Source: Vibrio tetraodonis
GTDB taxonomy: Bacteria > Pseudomonadota > Gammaproteobacteria > Enterobacterales > Vibrionaceae
Direction: 5' to 3'
Length of the DNA stretch: 64,000 bases
Assembly (NCBI RefSeq): GCF_003350295.1
Contig: NZ_QLYY01000011.1
Span: forward strand, 1-64,000
The position numbers were made by a program, and so were the translations under genes. This document shows positions 39,363 through 49,040 of this stretch, in pieces. The notes beneath the pieces are model-generated. The model worked only from the letters and a program-made list of their open reading frames with translations. It searched no databases and was not told the DNA's origin. Position 1 is the first letter of the stretch, and each line of letters starts with the position of its first letter.

Positions 39363-41672
39363 ATGAGCCAAGCTATCTGCCAAATGATTGCTCAAGAACT
39401 TAATGTTCGTCCTGAGCAAGTAACTGCTGCTGTTGACCTAATTGATGACGGCAATACCGTCCCTTTTATTGCCCGATATCGAAAGGAGGCGACAGGTGGT
39501 TTGGATGATACCCAATTACGTAATCTAGATAGCCGGCTCGCTTACTTAAGGGAACTAGAGGATCGCCGTCAGACCATTCTAAAGTCGATTGAGGAGCAAG
39601 GTAAACTCACCGACCAATTGGCTAAAGATATTCACCAAGCGGAGAGTAAAACCCGTTTGGAAGACTTGTATTTGCCTTTTAAACCTAAACGTCGAACTAA
39701 GGGACAAATTGCAATTGAGGCGGGCCTTGAGCCATTGGCAGACACACTGTGGAATCATCCTGAACATGATCCTGAGCAACAAGCCTCTGACTATATTGAT
39801 TTGGAAAAGGGTATAGCAGATACCAAAGCGGCGCTTGATGGTGCAAGAGCCATCATCATGGAACAAATCGCAGAAGACGCCGACCTGCTGGAAAAAATAC
39901 GTTCATATCTCAACCGTCACGCAGAACTCGAATCGAAAGTTGTTGAAGGAAAAGAGCGCGAAGGAGAGAAGTTTAAAGATTACTTCTCACACTCTGAGCC
40001 TTTAAATAAAGTGCCTTCTCATCGCGCGCTTGCCATGCTGCGTGGTCGTAATGAAGGCTTTCTTACACTGACCATGAATGCGGACCCTTCGCAAGAGCAA
40101 GGTGCTCGTCAGTCTTATTGTGAAACCATTATTGCCGATCATTATGGTATTACTCTAAGCGAGGCCCCAAGTGATGGCTGGCGTAAGCAAGTGATCAGCT
40201 GGGCGTGGCGCGTGAAAGTGTCAATGCACATGGAAACTGAGCTCATGGGTGCGATGAAAGAACGAGCAGAGGTTGAAGCAATAGAAGTTTTTGCTACTAA
40301 CCTTAAAGACCTTTTAATGGCAGCGCCTGCTGGTCCTCGAGCCACCTTAGGATTGGATCCAGGCTTGAGAACCGGCTCAAAAATCGCTGTGGTAGATTCA
40401 ACAGGTAAAGTGCTAGCGACGGATACCATTTATCCTCACCCTCCGCAAAAACAATACGATAAGTCGGCTCAGGTTGTCGCCAAATTAGTCGAAAAGCATC
40501 AAGTCGATTTGATTGCGATTGGCAATGGCACCGCATCGCGTGAAACCGATAGTTTCGTTGCAGATCTTGTGAAACGTCATAATCTTAAAGTGCAAAAAAT
40601 TATGGTTAGTGAGGCTGGAGCGTCTGTGTATTCGGCTTCTGAGCTGGCAGCCAAAGAGTTTCCTGATTTGGATGTTTCACTTCGAGGGGCGGTTTCGATT
40701 GCTCGCCGCCTGCAAGACCCCTTAGCTGAGTTAGTAAAAATCGACCCTAAGTCTATTGGTGTGGGCCAATACCAGCATGATGTTAGTCAATCTATGTTGG
40801 CGAAACGCTTAGACGCTGTGGTTGAAGATTGTGTGAATGCTGTTGGTGTTGACGTCAACACAGCTTCGCCTGCGCTGTTGAGCCGAGTGGCAGGTTTGTC
40901 TAGTACGATTGCACAAAACATTGTCGACTTTCGCGATCAACATGGTCGATTTGAGGCGCGCACTGTGCTTAAAAAAGTCGCTCGCCTTGGGCCTAAAGCT
41001 TTTGAGCAGTGTGCGGGCTTTTTACGTATTATGGGAGGTAAAAATCCATTGGATGCCTCATCGGTTCACCCAGAAGCGTATCCTGTAGTCAAAGTCATTG
41101 CAGAAAAAAACGCCAAGAAAGTGGATGCGCTGATTGGCGACACTCACTTTTTACGGGGGTTGCATGCGATTGACTACACTGATGCGCACTTTGGCCTGCC
41201 TACGGTAACTGACATTATCAAAGAGCTTGATAAACCTGGCCGAGACCCTCGCCCAGAGTTTAAGACGGCAACTTTTGCCGATGGTGTTAATGCGGTGTCC
41301 GATCTTGAGCCGGGAATGGTATTGGAAGGTGTTGTGTCTAATGTGGCCAACTTTGGTGCTTTCGTTGACATCGGTGTGCATCAGGACGGTCTAGTGCATA
41401 TTTCGGCATTAACCGATCGCTTTGTTTCTGATCCAAGGGAGGTGGTGAAAGCAGGCGATATCGTTAAAGTCAAAGTGATGGAAGTCGATGTTCAGCGCAA
41501 GCGTATCGGTCTATCCATGCGCCTTACCGATGAGCCTGGGCAAGATAACCGCTCACAACGTGCGGCACCAGCAAATAAAAAACAGGGCCGTACTCCGGCC
41601 CGCAGTAATGAATCATCAAATAATGCGATGGGCGGCGCTTTTGCTGCCGCTTTTGCCAAAGCGAAAAAATAA
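39363..41672 (+). CDS. tex: Tex/YhgF RNA-binding transcription accessory protein
   Basis: The 769-residue Tex-family protein has an N-terminal helical domain, the YqgF-like RNase H fold ([16 protein letters not shown]), tandem helix-hairpin-helix ([19 protein letters not shown]) and a C-terminal S1 domain ([21 protein letters not shown], then QDGLVHIS). A low-complexity tail follows. It binds RNA and influences transcription or stress response. It lies downstream of greB as in E. coli. Confidence 0.96.
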   Translation: MSQAICQMIAQELNVRPEQVTAAVDLIDDGNTVPFIARYRKEATGGLDDTQLRNLDSRLAYLRELEDRRQTILKSIEEQGKLTDQLAKDIHQAESKTRLEDLYLPFKPKRRTKGQIAIEAGLEPLADTLWNHPEHDPEQQASDYIDLEKGIADTKAALDGARAIIMEQIAEDADLLEKIRSYLNRHAELESKVVEGKEREGEKFKDYFSHSEPLNKVPSHRALAMLRGRNEGFLTLTMNADPSQEQGARQSYCETIIADHYGITLSEAPSDGWRKQVISWAWRVKVSMHMETELMGAMKERAEVEAIEVFATNLKDLLMAAPAGPRATLGLDPGLRTGSKIAVVDSTGKVLATDTIYPHPPQKQYDKSAQVVAKLVEKHQVDLIAIGNGTASRETDSFVADLVKRHNLKVQKIMVSEAGASVYSASELAAKEFPDLDVSLRGAVSIARRLQDPLAELVKIDPKSIGVGQYQHDVSQSMLAKRLDAVVEDCVNAVGVDVNTASPALLSRVAGLSSTIAQNIVDFRDQHGRFEARTVLKKVARLGPKAFEQCAGFLRIMGGKNPLDASSVHPEAYPVVKVIAEKNAKKVDALIGDTHFLRGLHAIDYTDAHFGLPTVTDIIKELDKPGRDPRPEFKTATFADGVNAVSDLEPGMVLEGVVSNVANFGAFVDIGVHQDGLVHISALTDRFVSDPREVVKAGDIVKVKVMEVDVQRKRIGLSMRLTDEPGQDNRSQRAAPANKKQGRTPARSNESSNNAMGGAFAAAFAKAKK

Positions 41673-41688
41673 CGCCGAGGCCGATACA

Positions 41689-41715
41689 AACCCCCGTACA
41701 CGGGGGTTTTTTATT
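41689..41715 (+). terminator. Intrinsic terminator of tex
   Basis: CCCCCGTA/TACACGGGGG forms a tight hairpin followed by TTTTTTATT, about 18 bp after the tex stop and just before the convergent unknown gene. Confidence 0.88.
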
Positions 41716-41731
41716 AGTATCAAGCGTTTTA

Positions 41732-42199
41732 TTACAACACCGCTATGACATCCGAAGGAGTGTTTGGTGCAACCGCATCGCCATAATGAAATTTGATGAT
41801 GGTTCTGCGTTTGGCCATTCTCCCTTCGGTGATCGCTGCATCAATAATGTACCTTGGTAACCGAAAGCGCATTGCGTAGCCTTTGCCTTGATCCTTGCTG
41901 TAGCTATCTAGAGCAATTAGCTTGAAAATCCTGTCGAGAGTATCGTTAGGGTTCTCATGATAAGTCGGCTTCACTTCTTCTTCACTGGCTTCATAGCTAG
42001 GATGCTCGGCTGGATCCCAAGAAGATTGTTTTCGCCTTTTATCGTCCGCTTTAACTTGGCGCTCTGCGTTACTTTTGGTTAATGCCACCGTAGGGTTGAC
42101 GGGCTCGCGAACCTTGTTGTCTCGTGCAACCTGTTCGGTTTGCACATTAACCGATGGAGCGATCAGCGGTACGCTTACGTTCGTAGGTGATACGAGCAT
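41732..42199 (-). CDS. Conserved-looking hypothetical protein
   Basis: The 155-residue product is not recognised. The first half is hydrophilic and probably disordered (VNPTVALTKSNAERQVKADDKRRKQ). The second half looks folded, with NPNDTLDRIFKLIALDSYS and YAMRFRLPRYIIDAAITEGRMAKRRT. There is no signal peptide or membrane helix. The ATG follows GAGGAGG-type purines (AGGAGGTTAAGC), a strong ribosome-binding site, so it is probably a real gene. It is convergent with tex. Confidence 0.6.
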   Translation of the reverse strand: MLVSPTNVSVPLIAPSVNVQTEQVARDNKVREPVNPTVALTKSNAERQVKADDKRRKQSSWDPAEHPSYEASEEEVKPTYHENPNDTLDRIFKLIALDSYSKDQGKGYAMRFRLPRYIIDAAITEGRMAKRRTIIKFHYGDAVAPNTPSDVIAVL

Positions 42200-42310
42200 T
42201 GCTTAACCTCCTCACGCTCAGTCAACAACGCATAATAAAACAGCGTTTTCTTGACTTAGTTACTTATCGGCTTACTTGATTAAAATTTTAGCTTATTGAT
42301 TGAATTATTT

Positions 42311-43108
42311 TTATTTTGCCTTGGCGAAGTGAATGACCTTTTGGCAAAACTGCTCATTTTCTGTGATAAAGGGGGCATGTGAGGAAGCGCTAAATACATG
42401 ACTGTCACTTATCGGCATGAGTGCATCGACCTCTGTTGCCACTTGCTTGGGAACTAAGCCATCTAAGCGACCATACAAACGAAGGGTTGGAATATCTAAC
42501 TGTTTGAGAAGGTGCCTGTGATCGATGCTTGAGAGCAGCTCTAGGCCAGCAATGAGTGACTCAGTATTGGGTAGTGGCCTAGATAATACCGCTTGTTTAA
42601 GGCTTTTGATATCTTGACGCGCAGAAGGACTGCCCATTGCCTGCAAGGCCATAAACCTCTCGATTGTGAGTTTGAAATCATCGACTAATTGCTCAGTGAA
42701 ATTGTTGAGCACTTTGGGCTGTATTCCTTTCCATTGTTTGTGCGCAGAAAACTTTGGTGAGCTGGCAACCGTGATTAATTTAGCGATATGCTCGGGGTGT
42801 TGTAAGGCGATGTGTGTAGCAATTAAGCCGCCCAGAGACCAGCCGAGCCAGGTCGCGTTCTTCGGCGCCTCGGTCAGAATTTGCTGACTCAAGTCTTCTA
42901 AGGTGTTAAACGTGAGATGATTGCTGTGGCCAAAACCGGGCAGGTCAATAACATGAACTCGAAAATGTTCACTTAACTGCTCGGCAGTTTGATGCCAAAC
43001 CGCCCCATTCATTCCCCAGCCGTGGATAAGAATCAAGTCACTGCCTTGACCGCTACGTTGCCAGTATGGCGCTGCGTGTTTGCTCTCAGTTTGTACCACG
43101 TTTTTCAT
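42311..43108 (-). CDS. bioH: Pimeloyl-ACP methyl ester carboxylesterase
   Basis: The 265-residue alpha/beta hydrolase removes the methyl group from pimeloyl-ACP to end the early biotin pathway. The nucleophile elbow is GWSLGG, the oxyanion region LIHGWGMNG, the acid residue lies in LYGRLDGLVP, and the catalytic His in SSHAPFITE. It is divergent from a comF-like gene, the arrangement bioH-gntX seen in E. coli. Confidence 0.93.
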   Translation of the reverse strand: MKNVVQTESKHAAPYWQRSGQGSDLILIHGWGMNGAVWHQTAEQLSEHFRVHVIDLPGFGHSNHLTFNTLEDLSQQILTEAPKNATWLGWSLGGLIATHIALQHPEHIAKLITVASSPKFSAHKQWKGIQPKVLNNFTEQLVDDFKLTIERFMALQAMGSPSARQDIKSLKQAVLSRPLPNTESLIAGLELLSSIDHRHLLKQLDIPTLRLYGRLDGLVPKQVATEVDALMPISDSHVFSASSHAPFITENEQFCQKVIHFAKAK

Positions 43109-43170
43109 CCTTAAGATTTCATTTAAACGGCTAAATTATCCTGACTACTGATTTGGCAGGCGCAGGGCAT

Positions 43171-43896
43171 ATGTTAACCGATTGGATTGGTAAATACACA
43201 GCTTACCTGTTACCTAAACATTGCGACTTATGTGGCTTACCTATTGAGAAGCCGTATTCACATCCCATTGTGTGTCGTATCTGTCTGGATAATATGACTC
43301 GTCAGTCTCGTTGTTTACGTTGTGGGCTTATCGTTCCGGTCAAAGTAGAGCAATGTGGGCGCTGTCTTGTCTCACCGCCTCCTTGGTCGCGCTTGTATTG
43401 TGTCGGTGACTATCAACACCCGCTGGCAAGCTATATCCATCGATTAAAATATTCTGGACAATGTTGGCATGCGAAAACGCTGGCTTTACTCCTTACTCCT
43501 CATCTTAGGGAAAAACCTGACTTGATTACTTTTGTGCCACTGCACTGGCAGCGATTTTTATATCGAGGCTATAACCAAAGCCAGCACTTGGCTTGGGAAA
43601 TTAGTCAATCTATGCAGGTCAACTGTTGTGGCATTTTTCGCAAAGTTAGAGCAACAGTGCGCCAACAAGGTATGACTAAACAGCAAAGAAAACGCAATGT
43701 CAGGCAGGCTTTTAAGCTGCATCTCCCCATTAATGCTGAACATGTCGCCATTGTTGATGATGTTCTAACCACGGGAAGTACAGTTGAACCTTTGTGTGAA
43801 CTTCTTACTCAGCATGGAGTGAAAAGGATTGATATATATTGCATTTGTCGAACCTCCGAACCAAGGGATAAGCTAAGTGGTGCGAATTTGATCTAA
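43171..43896 (+). CDS. comF: ComF/GntX-family phosphoribosyltransferase-like protein
   Basis: The 241-residue protein starts (ATG 43171 after GCAGGG) with cysteine clusters (CDLCG, CRIC, CLRCG, CGRC) typical of the ComF zinc region. The C-terminal PRTase domain has VAIVDDVLTTGST. ComF proteins support DNA uptake in naturally competent bacteria, including Vibrio; the E. coli homologue GntX aids use of DNA as nutrient. It is paired divergently with bioH and followed by nfuA. Confidence 0.88.
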   Translation: MLTDWIGKYTAYLLPKHCDLCGLPIEKPYSHPIVCRICLDNMTRQSRCLRCGLIVPVKVEQCGRCLVSPPPWSRLYCVGDYQHPLASYIHRLKYSGQCWHAKTLALLLTPHLREKPDLITFVPLHWQRFLYRGYNQSQHLAWEISQSMQVNCCGIFRKVRATVRQQGMTKQQRKRNVRQAFKLHLPINAEHVAIVDDVLTTGSTVEPLCELLTQHGVKRIDIYCICRTSEPRDKLSGANLI

Positions 43897-43968
43897 AGGG
43901 CTAGATCTTGCAGAAATCAGGAGTAAAATGAGAGGTAAATAGCCTACAAAATTACTCAGGTATTCGTC

Positions 43969-44556
43969 GTGTCAAATTCTATTACTATTACTGAAAATGC
44001 CCAGCAGCACTTTGCTAACCTATTAAGTCAGCAACCTGAAGGTACAAACATTCGCGTGTTTGTGGTAAACCCTGGTACTCAGAATGCCGAGTGTGGCGTT
44101 TCTTATTGCCCAGTGGAAGCCATTGAATCTTCGGACACAGAAATTAAATATCAAAGCTTCTCTGCGTATATTGATGAACTAAGCTTGCCTTTTCTTGAAG
44201 ACGCCGAGATTGACTATGTGACCGATAAAATGGGCTCTCAACTGACCCTAAAAGCCCCCAATGCTAAAATGCGTAAGGTGGCAGATGATGCGCCATTGCT
44301 TGAGCGTGTTGAGTATGCGATTCAAACCCAAGTTAACCCTCAGTTAGCTGGGCATGGCGGACACGTCAATCTGGTTGAAATTACTGATGATGGCGTTGCT
44401 ATTGTTGCCTTTGGGGGGGGGTGTAATGGCTGTTCTATGGTTGACGTAACTCTTAAAGAAGGCATTGAGAAAGAGCTGTTGCAGCAATTTGAAGGCGAAT
44501 TGACAGCGGTTCGTGATGCGACAGAACATGATCGCGGAGAGCACTCTTACTACTAA
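43969..44556 (+). CDS. nfuA: Fe-S biogenesis protein NfuA
   Basis: This 195-residue Fe-S carrier delivers clusters to apo-proteins. The N-terminal degenerate A-type domain (about 1-100) has lost the cluster cysteines. The C-terminal Nfu domain keeps the cluster-binding CNGC in [18 protein letters not shown]. The start is GTG. The Gly codons before CNGC lie in a run of nine G (44413-44421), a slippage-prone tract in an essential motif. It follows comF, as in enterics. Confidence 0.96.
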   Translation: MSNSITITENAQQHFANLLSQQPEGTNIRVFVVNPGTQNAECGVSYCPVEAIESSDTEIKYQSFSAYIDELSLPFLEDAEIDYVTDKMGSQLTLKAPNAKMRKVADDAPLLERVEYAIQTQVNPQLAGHGGHVNLVEITDDGVAIVAFGGGCNGCSMVDVTLKEGIEKELLQQFEGELTAVRDATEHDRGEHSYY

Positions 44557-44598
44557 ATAAACTTGGCTCAGTAAGAAAAATCAATTGTCTTGATTTGA

Positions 44599-44627
44599 AA
44601 GGTTGGAGATAAAGTCAGCCTTTTTTG
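44599..44627 (+). terminator. Probable intrinsic terminator of nfuA
   Basis: AGGTTG / CAGCCT (one G-U pair) is followed by TTTTTTG, in the 130-bp gap before nudE. The stem is short. Confidence 0.55.
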
Positions 44628-44686
44628 TTTTCAAAACTATTTGTTTTCTCATATATTAGTGGCTTAACCAGACTAAGGAGTAGTGA

Positions 44687-45235
44687 GTGGCTAAGCAAAA
44701 CCTTCCCATCATCCTGAGTAAACAGACGGTAGCAAAGTCTAGGCTATTTACTGTTGAGACGCTTGATTTACGTTTTAGTAATGGCGTCGAGCGAACCTAT
44801 GAGCGAATGAAACCCAGTGGTCGAACGGCGGTTATGATGGTGCCGGTGACAACAGAAGGGGACTTATTGCTAGTTAGGGAATATGCCGCAGGCACTGAGT
44901 CTTATGAACTGGGTTTTCCAAAAGGCCTAGTGGATCCCGGGGAACTACCCATTGATGCTGCAAACCGAGAGCTCAAAGAGGAGATTGGTTTAGGAGCTAA
45001 TAAACTTACGCCGCTCAAAGATGTTGTCCTCGCTCCTTCTTATTTTTCGAGTAAAATGACCTTGTTTATTGCAGAAGATCTATACTCAGAACAATTGGAA
45101 GGTGATGAACCAGAGCCCTTGGAAGTGATTCGTTGGCCACTTTCTCAAGCAGAAGAGCTTCTTACTCACCTCGACTTTAGTGAAGCGCGCAGTATAACAG
45201 CGTTATTACTTGCTCTACGTACCCTAAAACCATAA
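44687..45235 (+). CDS. nudE: ADP compounds hydrolase NudE
   Basis: The 182-residue Nudix enzyme hydrolyses ADP-ribose, NADH and Ap3A-type compounds. The Nudix box runs from GLVDPGELP to RELKEEIGLGA and keeps the REL-EE-G core. The GTG start follows AAGGAG. It is followed closely by cysQ (27 bp), an arrangement shared with enterics. Confidence 0.93.
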   Translation: MAKQNLPIILSKQTVAKSRLFTVETLDLRFSNGVERTYERMKPSGRTAVMMVPVTTEGDLLLVREYAAGTESYELGFPKGLVDPGELPIDAANRELKEEIGLGANKLTPLKDVVLAPSYFSSKMTLFIAEDLYSEQLEGDEPEPLEVIRWPLSQAEELLTHLDFSEARSITALLLALRTLKP

Positions 45236-45262
45236 CCAATGTAGAGCCTTGAAGGATTAATT

Positions 45263-46090
45263 ATGCCAATGACCGAAGACTTTTCTCAGCATTTGCCAGC
45301 CGTGATTGATATCGCTCGGGCGGCGGGCCAGTTAACACTTGATATCTATCAGAAAAAAGACTACCAAGCCTATACTAAAAATGATCAGACTCCAGTGACA
45401 AGTGCCGATATTGCTGCTCATAAACTGATACTGGAAAAGCTCACCGAGCTTACTCCAGAGACGCCTGTACTCTCTGAAGAGGATGCGGATGTTAGCTTAG
45501 AGAAAAGGTCGAATTGGCATCGCTACTGGTTAGTTGACCCCTTAGATGGGACTCAGGAGTTTATTGCTCGCAGTGGTGACTTTGCCACCATAATCGCGCT
45601 GGTGGAAGATCACAGGCCGGTTATGGGAGTGGTTTATAGTCCAGTATCAGGCGTCACTTATTATGCCTACAAGAATAAAGGCGCGTGGAAGATCCCTGAT
45701 ATGGATGAGAGCCTGCGTATTAATACGCTGCATCATGAAGGGCAAGCCGATTCAATTGCGATGGCAATAAGTCGCAGGCAAGACATTAGCCGTATTACCA
45801 GCCGAATGAACAGTCGATGGAATTACGACCTGGTTCCACTCGGATCTGCAGCCCTGAAAGCTTGTCTGGTTGCAGAAGGGGCTGTTGATTGTTATCTGCG
45901 CCTTGGGCCTACTGGTGAATGGGATACAGCTGCGACTCAGTGCATTGTTGAAGAAGCGGGAGGACGCATATTAAGTACCCAACTTGAACCGCTTTCCTAT
46001 AATGAGCGAGAAACATTAGAAAACCCGAATTTTATTGTGCTTGGCGATCAGAGCCTGCCTTGGGATGAAATCTTACAAGTAAAAGACTGA
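45263..46090 (+). CDS. cysQ: 3'(2'),5'-bisphosphate nucleotidase CysQ
   Basis: The 275-residue inositol-monophosphatase-fold enzyme removes phosphate from PAP, a by-product of sulfate assimilation. Metal-binding motifs are present: LSEEDAD, VDPLDGTQEFI, and the late block EWDTAATQCIVEEAGG. The ATG follows GAAGGA. It is convergent with recG, 25 bp away. Confidence 0.95.
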   Translation: MPMTEDFSQHLPAVIDIARAAGQLTLDIYQKKDYQAYTKNDQTPVTSADIAAHKLILEKLTELTPETPVLSEEDADVSLEKRSNWHRYWLVDPLDGTQEFIARSGDFATIIALVEDHRPVMGVVYSPVSGVTYYAYKNKGAWKIPDMDESLRINTLHHEGQADSIAMAISRRQDISRITSRMNSRWNYDLVPLGSAALKACLVAEGAVDCYLRLGPTGEWDTAATQCIVEEAGGRILSTQLEPLSYNERETLENPNFIVLGDQSLPWDEILQVKD

Positions 46091-46115
46091 TCTACATTGC
46101 TTTAAGTACCCTAGA

Positions 46116-48194
46116 TTAGGCCTTGGAGTAGATATCTCTCTCGCCAAGCCAGCGTTCAATAATTGCACTTGCGTTTTCTGGGTAGTTATCATGAATATGA
46201 CGCGCGACGCGCTGAACTTCGGGAATTAAGTGCTGATCTCTCACTAAATCTGCGATTTTAAAATCGGCAATGCCAGTTTGTTTGGTGCCGAGTAACTCTC
46301 CTGGCCCGCGAATTTCTAAATCGCGCTGTGCAATCACAAATCCATCGTTACTTTCTCTAAGCACGCCCAAGCGCTTTTGTGCCGTTTTCGATAAAGGCGA
46401 GTGATATAACAAAACACAGTGACTGGCGACACTGCCTCGACCAACTCTTCCTCGCAGCTGATGAAGCTGAGCTAAACCTAAACGCTCTGGGTTTTCAATA
46501 ATCATTAGGCTAGAGTTTGGTACGTCGACACCAACTTCTATTACCGTTGTCGCAACCAATAAGTGCAGTTTGTTATCCTTGAAATCCTGCATGACTGACT
46601 GTTTTTCTGCTGGTTTCATCCGGCCGTGGACCAAACCAATTTTTACCTCGGGTAATTTTGCTTGTAATTCTTGAGCGGTGTCTTCTGCTGCTTGTGCTTC
46701 GAGTACTTCTGATTCATCAATTAGGGTACAAACCCAATAAGCTTGTTTGCCTTCATTGAGACATGCATTGCGCACCCTTTCAACAATCTGGTCGCGTTTG
46801 GTGTCAGGGATGGCGACGGTTTGAATAGGGGTTCTGCCTGGGGGGAGTTCATCAATCACAGAAGTTTCCAGATCGGCATAGGCTGTCATCGCTAGAGTGC
46901 GGGGGATCGGGGTTGCGGTCATAATGAGCTGATGAGGGTATGCACCTTGCTTTTGCCCTTTTTCTCTCAGTTCAAGGCGCTGATGTACACCAAAGCGGTG
47001 TTGCTCATCAATAATCACCAGCGCTAAGTTATGAAAATTTACCTGCTCTTGAAACAAGGCGTGGGTGCCGACGACCATTCGAGCTTGGCCGCTGGCAATA
47101 TTTGCCAGCTCCGCTTGTTTGACTTTACCTTTGAGTTTTCCGGCCAGCCAACCCACCTCAATGTCCATTGGCTCAAGCCATTGTTTAAAATTAATCGCAT
47201 GTTGTTCTGCCAGAAGCTCAGTTGGAGCCATAAGAGCGACTTGATAATTATGCTCAAGCGCTCGCAGTGCAGCGAGTGCTGCAACCAAGGTTTTCCCAGA
47301 TCCCACATCACCTTGAACCAGACGCATCATAGGGTGAGGCTTTTCTAAATCTTGTTCAATTTCCTTTACAACTCGTGACTGTGCGTGAGTGGGAGAAAAA
47401 GGTAGCTGCTGCAACAGCTTTTGTTTTAGTCCTGTTTTTTCAGACAGAGGGAAAGCGGTGTCTTTCTGACTTTTACTTCTTACTGATAGCATGGAGAGGT
47501 TTTGCGCCAATAATTCTTCCATGATAAGGCGAATTTGTGCTGGATGTTTACCTTGATCGAAGGATTCCAGATCTATATTTGGAGTGGGCCTATGTATGAT
47601 ATGCAGCGCTTGGTTTAAGGAGATTTGTTGATCGTATAGCCCAGCCGGTAAGAGCTCTTGTACCGCTGTCTTGTTAAGCAATTCCAGAGCCTGATCGGTT
47701 AAACTACGTAGCGTAAGCTGGCGCAGACCGTCAGTCGTTGGATAGACTGGGGTCAGCGTCTTTTCAAGCTTGGTGACTTGGTCAGATGCATAAAATTTGT
47801 AGTCTGGGTGAATGATTTCCAGACCCGTGCTCCCTCGCTTTACTTCGCCATAAGCGTGGACTTGCTTGCCTTCACTAAAGTTATTTTTCATTGCGGCAGT
47901 GAAATTGAAAAATCTTAGTGTAATCGTCCCATTACCATCACTGACCTTTACTGCCAGCATGCGGCGTTTCCCAAACAAAGTGTCGGCACTCATTACCTTG
48001 CCTTGAACACTAGCCCACAAACCAGGATGCAGTTTGATGATAGGGTAGATGCGTGTTCTATCCTCATAGCGATGGGGGAGGTGGAAGAGCAAGTCTTGAA
48101 CTGAGTGAAGACCCACTTTTGATAACTTTTCTGCGACTTTCGCTCCAACACCAGTCAGAGAAGTTAAGGAAATGGCAGAGAGTAATTGAGACAT
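46116..48194 (-). CDS. recG: ATP-dependent DNA helicase RecG
   Basis: The 692-residue helicase remodels stalled forks and D-loops. The N-terminal wedge domain (OB fold) precedes Walker A GDVGSGKT, DEQH box, the motif MTATPIPRTLAM, and motif VI QLRGRVGRG. It is the last gene of the gmk-rpoZ-spoT-trmH-recG run. Confidence 0.97.
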   Translation of the reverse strand: MSQLLSAISLTSLTGVGAKVAEKLSKVGLHSVQDLLFHLPHRYEDRTRIYPIIKLHPGLWASVQGKVMSADTLFGKRRMLAVKVSDGNGTITLRFFNFTAAMKNNFSEGKQVHAYGEVKRGSTGLEIIHPDYKFYASDQVTKLEKTLTPVYPTTDGLRQLTLRSLTDQALELLNKTAVQELLPAGLYDQQISLNQALHIIHRPTPNIDLESFDQGKHPAQIRLIMEELLAQNLSMLSVRSKSQKDTAFPLSEKTGLKQKLLQQLPFSPTHAQSRVVKEIEQDLEKPHPMMRLVQGDVGSGKTLVAALAALRALEHNYQVALMAPTELLAEQHAINFKQWLEPMDIEVGWLAGKLKGKVKQAELANIASGQARMVVGTHALFQEQVNFHNLALVIIDEQHRFGVHQRLELREKGQKQGAYPHQLIMTATPIPRTLAMTAYADLETSVIDELPPGRTPIQTVAIPDTKRDQIVERVRNACLNEGKQAYWVCTLIDESEVLEAQAAEDTAQELQAKLPEVKIGLVHGRMKPAEKQSVMQDFKDNKLHLLVATTVIEVGVDVPNSSLMIIENPERLGLAQLHQLRGRVGRGSVASHCVLLYHSPLSKTAQKRLGVLRESNDGFVIAQRDLEIRGPGELLGTKQTGIADFKIADLVRDQHLIPEVQRVARHIHDNYPENASAIIERWLGERDIYSKA

Positions 48195-48296
48195 GACACA
48201 GCTCGGTACATTATTTACTGGCTAATCGACTTTACTAGTTAACCACTGAGCTGTGTTTTTGTACAGGGAAACTTAGGTCCCGTGCTGTGTTTTGCT

Positions 48297-48980
48297 TTAT
48301 TTTTGCTGCATCTCTCGCCACCATTCTTCACTTGCGATTGCCTCGCCCTGTTCATCGATAAGTGGATAAGGCAAGCCTTTGCGCTTGGCAACTTTGGCTA
48401 GCACAGGGTGGCCGCGTTCAAACAAAACTTTTTGCACAGTATTTTCAGTAATTGGATTGGCTGGGTTGTCATATAAACCCGCAGCTTGCCTCTGGCGCTG
48501 AGCTTCATACATGATAACGGCACTGGCAACTGACACATTGAGTGATTGCACCATGCCCAACATTGGAATAATGATATCTTGATCGGCGAGCTGTTTGGCT
48601 TGCTCTGATGCCCCCATTTTTTCGCCACCCAGAATGATGGCAGTCGGTTTGGTGTAATCAATATCGCGAAAATCGACCGCGGTTTCCGATAAATTGGTGA
48701 CTAAAACCTGCATATTTTGCTGTTTAAGTACACTCACGGCGTCGTTAATCGTGTCGTGAGTTTCTACTTCTACCCAGTTGCGAGCTCCCGCTGATGTATG
48801 ACTGAGTGTGCGCATTGCATTTGGCCAAACGGCATGTATTTTATGGATAGCGGTGGCATCGGCGCTGCGAATTACGGCTGAGACATTGTTAGGTTTATGG
48901 ACTTCTTCGAGACAAAATGTCAGGTCAGTCTGGCGTGACTGAAGGACTTGTTGAATCCGTTGGTAACGTTCTAAGTTCAT
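48297..48980 (-). CDS. trmH: tRNA (guanosine(18)-2'-O)-methyltransferase TrmH
   Basis: The 227-residue SPOUT methyltransferase modifies G18 in the tRNA D loop. Motifs are NVSAVIRSADATA (motif 1, catalytic Arg), ILGGEKMGAS (motif 2) and PMLGMVQSLNVSVASAV (motif 3, knot). It sits between spoT and recG as in E. coli. Confidence 0.96.
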   Translation of the reverse strand: MNLERYQRIQQVLQSRQTDLTFCLEEVHKPNNVSAVIRSADATAIHKIHAVWPNAMRTLSHTSAGARNWVEVETHDTINDAVSVLKQQNMQVLVTNLSETAVDFRDIDYTKPTAIILGGEKMGASEQAKQLADQDIIIPMLGMVQSLNVSVASAVIMYEAQRQRQAAGLYDNPANPITENTVQKVLFERGHPVLAKVAKRKGLPYPLIDEQGEAIASEEWWREMQQK

Positions 48981-49040
48981 AGCGATATATGTGATTTAAG
49001 CCCTTGAGCCAGTAAGCTCAAGGGCATAGTTAAGACGAGG

